Assembly (NCBI RefSeq): GCF_025399195.1
Contig: NW_026252097.1
Coordinates: 241,077-305,076, forward strand
DNA length: 64,000 nt
Direction of reading: 5' to 3'
Source of the DNA: Umbelopsis ramanniana AG
Lineage: Eukaryota > Mucoromycota > Umbelopsidomycetes > Umbelopsidales > Umbelopsidaceae
Shown: positions 24,115 through 34,809 of the stretch, one piece after another
Layout: every line of letters begins with the position of its first letter
Numbering within the stretch: the first letter of the stretch is position 1
Position numbers and translations under genes: made by a program
The notes under the pieces: generated by a model
Told to the model about the DNA's origin: nothing
The model's input: the letters and a program-made list of their open reading frames with translations, nothing else
Databases searched by the model: none

Positions 24115-26004
24115 ATGGAAGAGCATCAGGTTCTAGAAGATCATCCGATGGATCATAATCCTAGCGAGCGTAACTTTGTTCGCGATACTGATAAAAAAGA
24201 CGATATTCGTCTTCGGTGGCTTGATGCTGCGGCTGATGGGAACATCGAAAATGTTAGGAGTCTCCTACAACAAGGTGCAGATGTTCAATGGAAGGACGAT
24301 ATGAAGATTACTGCGCTTCATCTAGCAACATCATCTGGAGAAAAGGAAGTAGTACAGCTGCTGCTCGAGCATGGTGCGACTGTTGATGCAAAAGATGAAA
24401 CGTCGAGTACTCCACTTCACGATGCTGCAGAAAATGGACACAAAGAAATAGTATACCTACTGCTCAAGTATGGCGCGGCTGTCGATCCAAAAGATGAGAC
24501 GTTGAGTACTCCACTTCACCATGCTGCAGGAAATGGATACAAAGAAGTAGTACAGCTATTGCTCGAACATGGTGCGGCTGTCAATGCAAAGGATGAGACT
24601 TTGAATACTCCACTTCACAAGGTTGCAAGATATGGGCACTATAAAGTAATACAGCTGCTGGTCGAACATGGTGCGGATGTTGATGCGCGAAATAACGACT
24701 TAGCTACTGCGCTTCATCTAGCTGCCAAAAACGGACACACGGAAGTAGTAGACCTTTTGGTCCAGTGTGGCGCGGCTGTCAATGCACAAAGTAAAATATC
24801 AAATACTCCACTTCACTTAGCTGCCATGAATGGACATGAAAAAGTGGTTCGACTGCTTCTGAACCATAGTGCAACTGTAGATTTGAAAAATAACGACTCA
24901 GATACTGCACTCCATGAGGCTGCAATGAATGGATCTGAAGAAATAGTACAGCTGCTTCTGAACCATGGTGCAACTGTAGATTCGGAAAATGACGATTCAG
25001 AGACTGCACTTCACTTGGCTGCAAAGGATGGATCTGACAAAATAGTACACCTGCTTCTGAACCATGGTGCAGCTGTGAATTTTAAAAATGATTTTTCAGA
25101 TACTGCGCTTCACTTGGCTGCAATGAATGGGTATGAAAAAGTGGTACAACTACTTCTGGATCATGGTGCGACTGTAGACTGGAAAAATGATGATTCAGAT
25201 ACTGCACTTCACTTTGCTGCAGGGGATGGATCTGAAAAAATAGTACAGCTAATGCTTAACCATGGTGCGGCAATTGACGTCAGAGACAAATGTGGCGATA
25301 CTGCACTTCACTTGGCTGCTGCGAATAGTCGTTCAGATGTAGTTGAGCTGTTGATGAGGTGTGGAGCTAGCGTCGACGATGGAAATTACGATTCAGAAAC
25401 TGCACTACACCAGGCTGCAACGAATGGACACTCAAAAGTGGCAGGCTTGCTGATCAAGCATGGCGCGGCTGTTAACGCACAAAAAGAGTTCTCAAATACT
25501 CCACTTCACTTGGCTGCAGAGAATGGACACAAAGAAATGGTAGACCTGCTGCTCAATCATGGAGCAGCCATTGATGCCAAAAATAGCTTGCTACGTACTC
25601 CACTACACTTGGCTGCAAAGAACGGACACAAAGAAGTAGTACAGCTGTTTCTGGATCATGGTGCAACTGTAGATTTAGAAACTAGCGATTCAGTTAATGC
25701 ACTTCACTTGGCTGGAATAAACAAATGAGTAAACATGAAAAATGGCGCAGCTAATGGTCAGAAAAGGTGCGGCTGTTGCGTCAGAGATAAATGTGGTGAT
25801 ACTGCACTTCACTTGGCTGCATACAGCGGTCATAAAAAATTAGTACGTCTGCTGTTGCAACATGAGACGATTAATCGTTTTCAACAAGGGAAAGCCAACT
25901 CACAATATTTCTCGAAGCTACTAAAGAAGATCATATCTCTAGAAACAAGGTTATCAACGACAACTTTGCAGAATGATACTTCATTTATTGGGTCATTACG
26001 ATGA
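24115..26004 (+). pseudogene. Ankyrin-repeat gene A, truncated paralogue of gene D
   Basis: An open frame of 537 codons (24115-25728) starts MEEHQVLEDHPMDHNPSE, the same beginning as gene D. It then holds about 16 ankyrin repeats (TALHLAA-NGH-VVxLLL pattern). It stops at 25728 in mid-repeat. Ankyrin sequence continues beyond in another frame (DKCGDTALHLAAYSGHKKL, 25780-25850), so at least one stop and one frameshift separate the parts. A Lys-rich tail (KLLKKIISLE) runs to 26004. No HET domain follows; only its last ~70 codons survive as a relic at 27460. The 537-aa protein could still be made as an ankyrin-only product, for example a decoy, but this is speculation. Confidence 0.85.
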
Positions 26005-26577
26005 ACACCCGACAGTGGGACGCGATCTCAGCTGCCAATGCCAATCTGCATTTGCACATCAGTGAATCACAAAAGGTCTTGAACCGTACTCTAAAGAAAC
26101 TGTGTCTACTTAAGAGTAATACGGTGTTCAACAAACTATGTAATTGCTTTCCTTTTCCTATGCCTTAAATAAAGTAACAAACCATCATTCAAGCTTCCCC
26201 TTTACCCCTGGTTCCTCTGCCCAAGCTGTACCGTCTGTATTCTCAATAACCATGACCAATAGAGCCAATACACGCGACTGCTGCACGTTTAAACACCTAA
26301 TAGCACATAAATGGTCCGCTTTGAACGAATTTACGCCCTTAAAGCTTACTAAACACGCTCCTTAGCTCGAAAACAGCTCTAACCTACCCCACACTCTTGA
26401 TACACAAGGTCTGTGCGCACTGCCACTCTGTTACACCAACTTTCTTTCAAGCTGTGAGCTGTCTATATCTCTGGTTCCTCATCCCCTCGAAGCTGTAGAA
26501 AATAACTAGCACTATGGAATTATGCAGAGAAGGGAGGGGTATGATATGAGAGTCAAATGGAGTCTGTGGTGTGTCCA

Positions 26578-26880
26578 GGGGTCGAGGAAATAGCAATTTT
26601 GTTCGTAAAAGTGATGGTCATGATCATGTCATTTTCTCTATATATTGAGTATGGTCTTCTGGTCCAGTGGTCTTAGCGACTTCCATATTCTGAGGTTGTT
26701 GTTCGGTCCCGGGTTCGATTCTCGCCGTGTGGCGAGTATTCTGACTCGGAGTCTGAGCTTCAACCAAGGAATATAGGGAGCCGCCAAAGGCCACTACCGG
26801 GAGACCGACTCACCCTTTGTGGCAAGAAACTATCGTGACAATGAGCTCTTTTACGAACAAAATCGCCATTTTCTCGACCC
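26578..26880 (+). mobile_element. Palindromic non-autonomous element with Pol III-type boxes
   Basis: A ~303-bp unit bounded by ~33-bp imperfect terminal inverted repeats. The left end is 26578-26611 (GGGGTCGAGGAAATAGCAAT...) and the right end 26848-26880, its complement with a few mismatches. Inside are an A-box-like TGGTCCAGTGG (26660-26670), a B-box-like GGTTCGATTC (26712-26721) and a perfect hairpin CTCGCCGTGTGGCGAG (26721-26736). No ORF is present. It could be a MITE that captured a tRNA, or a tRNA-derived SINE within palindromic ends. The transposase family is unknown, and no clear target duplication is seen. Confidence 0.65.
26660..26736 (+). promoter_or_regulatory. Internal Pol III promoter-like A/B boxes (tRNA-derived)
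   Basis: The A box TGGTCCAGTGG and B box GGTTCGATTC are ~41 bp apart, within the range for tRNA genes. A proper cloverleaf cannot be drawn: the T stem has a mismatch, and the bases after the T arm form their own hairpin rather than pairing with a 5' acceptor strand. I read it as a tRNA-derived relic, not a working tRNA. Confidence 0.55.
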
Positions 26881-27435
26881 TTAAGCCTCCGCGTACCTTC
26901 TCTCTTCATAGTTTTCTTCCAAAAACGTTTTCACGTGACCAGTCTTTTCTAGCAAGCGGTTGCCGGTCACCTGCTACCTCTTGTCGCAAAGGACATTCAC
27001 TTAAACCAACGACTCTGTGCATATTGCCTGAGTCTGTTTTAACATAGCGTTCAGAGCTGAGGGCAGAAAATTTGAACTCCTTTCCTTCATTCACTTCTCG
27101 AGACGCGCATTCAAGCAGGGTTAGTTGCAGTTCTGCTGTGGTTCCTGAGAACAGTAGCAGAAAGTTTGGGAAAATGCATTTGCGCAGTTAGTCGTTACTT
27201 TCTCTTTGGTCAAGCCCAGCTTATAAAGAGTGAGCAGGTGATGGTAATTTGGCCCCTGAACCAACTTTCTGTATAAAGTGATATCGGACGTCCTCTTGCT
27301 CTGGTACGCTTCAGCTTCATTGTTGCTTGGATAACCTCAGATATTATATTACATCGCTATCCATTACATTTGTACCTGCAGGTTTCCTTTCACCTTTGAA
27401 CGGAGATTTATGTCGTGCATTATATCAGATACGTT

Positions 27436-27465
27436 ATGTGAGTAAATGTGAGTAAATGTGAGTAA
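27436..27465. repeat. 10-bp tandem repeat, three units
   Basis: ATGTGAGTAA is repeated three times directly before the surviving HET tail. It may be a slippage scar at the junction of deleted gene A. Confidence 0.8.
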
Positions 27466-27684
27466 AGGTATACGATAAAGATTTTCAGACAGGTGGTTGA
27501 TGGACGACTGATAAAATGCTGCTATCGACTACAGTGCTGTCAGATAGATGAGATTGGATTTTCAAAGTTATTTGCCGAAGGTCGTAAGAAACTAGAGAGA
27601 ATCTGGCCGCGTGATGTGCCTGATGGAACAGGTGCAAATGTGACCATAATTCTGCGATTTCTTCCCTGTGGAAACAAGAAATAA
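27460..27684 (+). pseudogene. Relic of HET-gene C terminus
   Basis: The reading starting near 27468 (YDKDFQTGG) and the frame at 27493-27684 (CCYRLQCCQIDEIGFSKLFA, then WPRDVPDG) closely match the last ~70 residues of gene D and gene C. A stop codon and frame change break it. It is the 3' end of gene A after deletion of the HET region. Confidence 0.85.
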
Positions 27685-27689
27685 TGGTT

Positions 27690-28653
27690 AATGCAATAAA
27701 TGATATGTTTTCATTTGGGAATTCTTTTAGAACTGATTAAATTCCTTGTAATCGTCCTAGTTAAAATGTACTTCCACTAATGTCTATCAAGAATCCTTTA
27801 TGAAGGTTTATTGACAGCAACGACAAACTCCTTACAATTGCGGAAGAAATGTATATTGATGATTCGGACTGGTATTGCCAAGGGGCGGGGCGAGCAATAT
27901 GATGTCGTTATGCCGCGTCCGTCTTGCTTGATACTGGACCGGAAGACGAAGCTTGTTTTACAGGACAGCACTATAGCATGAAGTGGTATAATATGACGAA
28001 TGCAGACCACTGAATACAGACCTGGTCACTGCGCATCGTCGATCAAATGCCATGTTTTTGTGCGATGCTCTATTAGTTTCAGCAAGGCGTCATTGCTTCA
28101 ATTTGCTGATATTTGAATAAAATCGATCAATGATATAACGAGTGCTGCTTTGATTCTCGAGGATCATCTTATGATAGCAAATCCTGCCTTCAAAGCTGCT
28201 GACTTTTTTGCTTCCGTACTGAATCAAGTTGCACAGTGACCGTACCAGAAAATCTTAGATATTATCAGGTATTCAGTTGCGGCGCTCTTGATGTGATAGC
28301 CTCCGCTTTACTGTTTGAACCTGCCATGTTACCTTCCAGAAGATAGGCACTAAAATTCAACCCGATTTGTTTCCAACTTCACAAAAGTTGAAACACTATT
28401 ATGTTAGAATTAGATCTGCATATTTAATGGCTCCAAAGGCACTTCCAATGTGAACGTTCGCTCTTTTTCCAGGAGAGAGCGAAATCCGCAGGGTCGAGCA
28501 CTTGATCTGGCCCTCATAACGTGATTTGTTTTAGGGTTGTGGCGTAGCAGCTCGGGATATCGCCAGCATCTTTTGCACTGAACTACTTCCCGTGAGGGCT
28601 GTATACCTACCTTCTCAACCGGCATCTGCTATTTTCCAGATAACGAATTCTAA
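27690..28653. other. Intergenic, upstream of gene B
   Basis: No gene recognised. It holds the presumed promoter of gene B. Minus-strand frames at 27798-28010 and 28410-28625 have no recognisable features. Confidence 0.5.
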
Positions 28654-31600
28654 ATGGAACAACGCGCCACTTCGGGTCCGTTTTCCTCGGCGTTGTACTC
28701 TACTCTCCCAATTCCGGTATCCCTTGACGCAAAGGAATTCATCTCACCTCCTCTCACAAACGAATTCACTTCACCTCCTCTCACAGAGAAATCCATTCCA
28801 CTCTCTCTCCCAAACGAGTTCATTTCACCTTCTCTAACAAACGACTTCATTTCACCTTCTCTCACAAACGACTCCGTTTCATCTTTTCTCGCAAACGACT
28901 TCACTTCACCCTCTCTCTTTTTACCCAACCTGTCACCGGTACAGTTCACATCTGACGACCTTGAACTCGACCTACACTATAATGAAGTGCCATATAAATC
29001 AGAAAAAACGGATAAAATACCGTCGCTACGCCCACCAAACGATTATAATGTGAACTTCGTCCGCCGACTATATGAGTAAGTTTGCTTTCTGTACTGCCTT
29101 CTGTCATATTGCTCATTCTATGCTTAATTTATGGCAATAAATTACCTACAGTATGGTCACTGATTCACGGTTCCAGCACCTGATATCATGGAGCCTTGAT
29201 GGATCATCGTTTCTCGTAAAGAACACACCGACGTTTGCCCAAATGGTTTTACCAGCATACTTCAGGAACACAAGGCTCAATGATTTCAGGCGACAACTTT
29301 ATAAGTAAGGAAACTATGGTTTGTGATGATCAGTAACTACATCGTTATTTGATCTGTTATTTGGTTTATCAGAATCGAAATGATAGTGACACCTTCCAAA
29401 CTTTTCTCATTTTCTGTTCAAAGGTACGGGTTCCATGTTGAGACGCAAAGATCCGCTTGGGGCCTAAAGCGTCAGGGGTCACTAAAACGCCCTACCTGGA
29501 AATGTTCACATCCACGCTTTTTAAGAGGCCGCCTTAAGCTTTTAGATGGGATCAAGCCAAATGGCAGCGAGCAACAAACTATTCAGGGAGACACAAGTGA
29601 TGTGTTGAACAATATGGTGATGCTGCAAGCGTCGCAACCTGATATCTTCAACTTAACGTTGCATAAAGCATCTCAGCATGGGAAATCTGATGTGGTATCG
29701 TATCTTTTGAACAAAGGTGCAGACATTGATTCGCTGGACGAAGATGGACTATCGGCGCTGTTCTTGGCTGGTCAATATCCGGAAGTAATAAACACTTTGA
29801 TCCATCATGGAGCCAGCATTACGGCTAGGAACACCAAAGATCGACACCAAGGTGTTCTACATCACTATGCTTCCCTAAACCAAATTGAAGCCCTCCGCAC
29901 ATTGTTGAATTACGACTGTAATATTCATACCAGTGATATAGACGGTAATACAGCTCTTCACTATGCCGCGACCAGTGGACACAAGTCTGTAGTGGACCTG
30001 CTGATAAATCATGGCTCGGCTGTTGGCGTACGAAATAACGAGTCAGCTACTGCACTTCATTTGGCTGCTCAACATGGACACAAAGAAGTAGTGTACCAAA
30101 TGATCGAGCATGGCGCAATTGTCGATGCACAAAATAAAATGTCGAATACTCCACTTCACTTGGCTGCAGAGAATGAACACAAAGAAACCGTAGACCTGCT
30201 GCTTTCGTTTGGAGCAGCCGTTGATGCCAAAAATAACATGTTACGTACTCCATTGCACAAAGCTGCAGACCGAGGATATAGAGAAGTTGTACAGATACTG
30301 CTCGACCATACTGCCTATGTTAATGGGAAAGACGACCAAATGGATACCGCCCTCCATATGGCTGTAAGGAATGGTCATGAAGAAACAGCGCAATTATTAC
30401 TCGAGTATGGAGCAGACATAGATGCCAGAAATAACGTGTCATATACTCCATTGCACGTATCTGCGGGACGTGGATGCAGAAGTCTAGTACAGCATTCGCC
30501 GGAGCGTGGTAATGCAAATATTCAGCCTTCGAAAATCGGTGATGTGCAAATGGCGATGTTGCTTTTAGGACACGGTGCTAATATTGATGCGCTTGACATA
30601 AACGACCAGACTCCTTTAATCGTCGCTGCAAAGTCCTCATATCTATTTATGGTTTCTCTACTTACTAAATTCGGTGCAGAAATGGAAGCAGCTGATAACC
30701 ATGGCTTGACAGCTACGCATTGGTCAGCTAAGCTGGGTAATGTTGCCGTACTAGACCTGCTTTTGTATAATGGAGCGCAGACTGAAGCTAGGACAGTCCA
30801 CGGAAATACCGCTCTTCATCTTGCTGCAGAATTCAACCACTCCAACGTAGTGAATACCTTACTTGAGAATAACGCCAACATTGAAGCTAAAAATGTAAAA
30901 GGCAAAACACCGATACAAGTGGCATTGCTAAAACATCATGTTGATATAGCTCGGCAGCTAACAAATGCGAGACCGAAAAAAGGTTCGACAGAGTACAAAA
31001 GGGTACCAATGCCATCTTTAGCTGCAGATGTACCACTGATTGAGTTGAACACAGAACCTATAGATACCATCGGAAATACAGATGAAATGACAATTTGTAT
31101 GAATGCGGCATTAAGCAAAGCCTCTCAGTTAGGACAGGCTGATATTGTACCACGTCTTCTGGACGACGGTGCCGACATTGATGCACCAAATGATGATGGA
31201 CTATCACCCCTCTTTTTAGCAGGGCAGTATCCACAAGTAGTTTCTGTATTGGTTAATCGCGGGGCTTGCATAGAGGCCAGGAACCAACATAATCGAAACC
31301 TCACTGTACTTCATTATTATGCATCACTAGGTCAAACTGAAGCACTACACATACTGCTAAATTGTGGTTGCAATATACATTCAACCGATGAAGACGACAA
31401 CACAGCCCTTCATTACGCTGCTAGAAAAGGCGATGACAAAGTAGCGGTTCTGCTGCTAGGACAAGGCGTTGATATCAATGCCAAGAATTGCGGAGGGGAA
31501 ACTGCTCTGCACGTTGCATTAGAAAATGAGTTCCTGGACCTACCAAACTTGCTGATTGATGGTGGCATTGATATCGATGCAACAACTTTCGAATTCGAGT

Positions 31601-34301
31601 TAACAGCATTACATATAGCCATCGAAACTAAGAATTCGGAAATGATCTCACTGTTGGTAAAGCGCCATGCAAATGTCAATGCAAAGAATACATTGGGCCA
31701 AACAGCTTTGCACCTGGCAGTTTACTCTGAGCTCGAAGACGCATGTGCTCAGTTGATTGAACATGATGCAAATGTTAATTCTAAAGACAGGAATAACTGT
31801 ACTGCATTACATGCCGCAGTAGAAAGGTGCAACCCAGCCTTAGTAAGTCTATTGTTAAAGCACGGTGCTTTGACTCACAGCTCGGATTTCTTTGACGATC
31901 CATTGAGGCATGCAATTAATCGGTTCAAACGTAATACTGGCCAACATCTGGAGAGTCAATTCATAACGATTATCACAATGCTAATCGATGCTGGTGCTGA
32001 CACTTCTGGAGTACAAGTGCCTGAAAAAATGCAGAAGAAGTTCCCATCACTGATATCCCTTTTAACCAACGCATCAAAGGAAGTTACAACCCGTGAAAGT
32101 AAAGCGTTAAATGCACCGTTAGTCATTGCGGACGATAATATGGAACAGCCTGATCTCAGTGATGTCGTACTAAGCGAATATAAAGATGACATGAGCAACG
32201 AGTACAATGGTAAGTGTTAGTCTACTACTATTTTCTGTACCATTGCATTTCCAATATTTACTCAAAGCGATACGAATTTACCTCCATAGCCAACAATGCC
32301 AACAAGAGGTATCTACTTCACACTAAGCATAAATATGGGTACGGCTGGCCGCTGTCAAAAAACCTCCAATTAGATATATTTCCTGATCATAACAAGGATA
32401 ATGATATTCCTGCAGTGATTGCTCATGCTGCAAACTTGAAGATTTCTGGCGCCATACCTATTGATAGACGTGCTATCACAATAACCCAATCCTTGTTCAA
32501 TTGCTTTGATGCTAGGTTATTCATATCCGACTATTTCTTTATGTTGGAGCTGGACGGATGTGCCAAACGAATACCACCAAAATGGGCTTCCGGCTTTGAC
32601 AAAATGTTAGGAATTATACGAGAACCAGGTCGCTTGATTGTGCAGATTCCTACAAAAAAAACTCCTTTGTCCTTACCATCATGGCGCAAACATATACACC
32701 CATATCTCCGCTTCATTGACGCTGTGTATGTATGTCGAAGATCGTCTCATCACCTTAGTCAAGAAACATTTTCGGATGTGGTTGGAGGATCAGAGCAAAA
32801 TCTGGCAACTGATTTACATGCCATCTTGATAGCAGGTCTCAGTATCCTTAGCATTGCCGGAGGTGACGGACTTATTGAAAAATTAGTCATGGCTATACTC
32901 GATATTGAACTGGATCCTATCCGAAATGCCATACCAAGTGAAATAACTGCAGACTGGCGCATTCGGAACCGCCGCCTATGCAGTTGCTTACAGTCTTCTC
33001 ACCAACCACTGTCGCCAGTAGCTGCTGCGAAAGCTGTCGGAATCGATGTTTGGCGGGAGCGACATAAACACGTTGTTAACCGGGTATGGGACATTCAACA
33101 AGATAAGCTGGTACATTACATTGATGCCACAGATGTCATCTTCGTTACACATAGATGGTGTTTCATGGAAGTAGCATATCACAATGTGATGGAAAGGAAA
33201 GGAACTGATGGTCAGGCAACTGGTGTTAGTACCATGTCAGAAAAGCTACATCGTATCAGAGAAACATTACGGGAACATACACGGTACGTATGGATCGACA
33301 CAATCTGCATTGACAAGTCAAATTTATCGGAGCTTGATGAAGCTATTCGCTCGATGTACAACTGGTACGCTAATTGTTCCGCCGTTGTGTTGGATTCTGG
33401 TACTTCTTTGAATGTGTGGAATAGGAGAGGCTGGTGTCTACAAGAAGGTGGCGCAGCTGGTCTTCTGTGCGGAATAACAGGGGAAGGAAAGCTTGCCACT
33501 ATACAAGAATTGGCTGCTGAGCAGCATCAGGATCTATGTGCTCTAGATCTTCATCTACATTATCGGCCGGGAAATGCGGCGGAAATTTTGGCTAGAATGG
33601 ATGCTCGAATAACAACGCGAGTTGAAGATATGGCGTACGCTTTAGCTGGAGTATTTTCCATCCACTTGGCATTAGCGTATGGTGAAGGTATCCAATCTCG
33701 TGAAAGACTACTCCATGAGCTGGCAACACAAAAAGGCGATCTTTCATTCTTGAGCTTTCAAAGCATTCAGACGGAACGTCGACAGTACTTACCAGCTATT
33801 GGTCAGACCGTCTATTCAATAGCAAATTGTACAATAACTTCAATACCTATCTCGGTCAGTCACCTCGGCATTTGCTTTAATGTCCAACTTGTTCAAGGAT
33901 CAGATGCAAGCTATATACTTCAGAAGTTAAGCGCCTGGAAGCATCTGAAATTCGCAAAGGACAGATTTGTAGGGCTAGAAGACTTATTTGTTATGGCGGA
34001 ACTATTAGAGCGTCAAAGATCAACGTCTATGGCGCTTGCTATCGTGCACGAAATCAAATCCCTTATTTTAGTGCACACATACAATGAAATTTCACAGAGT
34101 AGCGATGGGATACCAATCAAGCACTGTTATCGACTTCAATGCTGCCAAATAGAGGAAAATGAGTTTGGAAGGCTATTCAATGAGACTAAAGCCACATTCG
34201 AAAAAGTCTGGCTTGGTGATCAACCTAATGATGCCAGAGAGATGATAGCTGCAAGTGGCCAGCTTTATCCACGAGCTCAAAAACGCAAAAGGATTTTGTA
34301 A
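28654..34301 (+). CDS. HSF-type DNA-binding / ankyrin-repeat / HET-domain fusion protein (gene B)
   Basis: Predicted 1790-aa protein. Exons: 28654-29075, 29152-29304, 29424-32209 and 32290-34301. Residues 1-130 are Ser/Pro-rich with a 9-residue repeat. Residues ~135-238 form a heat-shock-factor type DNA-binding domain assembled over two introns: FVRRLYDMV, ISWSLDGSSFLV, FAQMVLPAYF, DFRRQLYKYGFH, then HPRFLRGRLKLL. The recognition-helix pattern R-Q-L-x-x-Y-G-F is kept. About 22 ankyrin repeats span ~265-1085. A conserved ~280-residue linker follows (HTKHKYGYG, RIPPKWAS, EPGRLIVQIP). The HET domain comes next: FVTHRW (~1403), YVWIDTICIDKSNLSELDEA, RGWCLQE (~1500) and VEDMAYALAGVF (~1567). A cysteine-containing tail (CCQIEENEF) ends it. 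HET proteins trigger incompatibility or cell-death reactions in Dikarya. The HSF domain implies nuclear DNA binding. Joint function is inferred; transcript evidence would exclude two separate genes. Confidence 0.85.
28735..28917 (+). repeat. 27-bp coding tandem repeat in gene B, seven units
   Basis: Units of 27 nt encode 9-residue variants of EFISPPLTN (e.g. DFISPSLTN, EFTSPPLTE). The unit is conserved at DNA level, for example TTCATTTCACCTTCTCT in units 4 and 5. It forms a Ser/Pro-rich, probably disordered arm before the DNA-binding domain, and is likely to vary in copy number. Confidence 0.9.
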
Positions 34302-34809
34302 AGATTTACTTTCTTTCAAGATGAATTATTTGGGATGGATGAATAAATTGATGTATTTTTAGCGTGATGGAGTGTCAAGCTTATGAAACAGCTCAAACTG
34401 TGTTGCAATACTTCTCAGAAAAAGTGACTACCAGAACACAAGCTTGGCTTTGCATAAACTCTTGCAGGATAAGTGATGTTTCCTACTGCGGAAGAAACGG
34501 CTCGACAGCTCCATTGTGATATCTCTTCCAAATACTGATTTTTCAGTTACCACTGACAGATAATTTTGTAACTTTCTTCCTAATAATTGATGTTCTCCCG
34601 AATAATTGATGTTCTCTTTATGAGTTGAATGGCATTGAGAAAACATTTTTAATAACCTCTACTGAGAGCAGTAAGCTAGCAACCCAACCTTATCCCAGCC
34701 ACGGTCAACTGACTCGTGATTGTTTGTCACACGGGTGTGCTACATTTGAGCAAAGTTACCTAGCACCAGCCCACTGTAATTTCCTTCCTTCACTTCTCAA
34801 CTTCCCCAA
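34302..34809. other. Intergenic between genes B and C
   Basis: About 500 bp holding the B terminator and C promoter. An imperfect direct repeat (AATAATTGATGTTCTC twice) lies at 34581-34618. No ORF resembling an HSF domain precedes gene C. Confidence 0.55.

Larger units (their letters stand above)
25841..27350 (+). repeat. Arm 1 of a ~1.5 kb inverted duplication
   Basis: The segment matches the reverse complement of 56270-57787 along its length. Matches include the ankyrin end (GTACGTCTGCT ... CAACATGAGACGAT), a block before AATCTGCATTTGCACATCAG, the palindromic element, a GGTTGCCGGTCA block and AGTGATATCGGA. The two arms are nearly equal in size (~1510 and ~1518 bp). Both copies lie between ankyrin remains on one side and HET remains on the other. 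Confidence 0.85.

Noticed and set aside
25728..25770. Intron rescuing the gene A frame across the stop at 25728
   Set aside because: The only GT...AG pair would be ~30 nt, shorter than any intron here, and a further 1-nt frameshift downstream would remain.
26641..26740. Functional tRNA gene in the palindromic element
   Set aside because: A and B boxes are present, but acceptor and T stems do not pair correctly; kept only as a Pol III promoter-like relic.
28654..29304. Independent small HSF gene separate from gene B
   Set aside because: The DNA-binding domain is finished only in the exon that continues without stop into the ankyrin repeats, so a separate gene would lack its YGFH and HPRFLRG parts.
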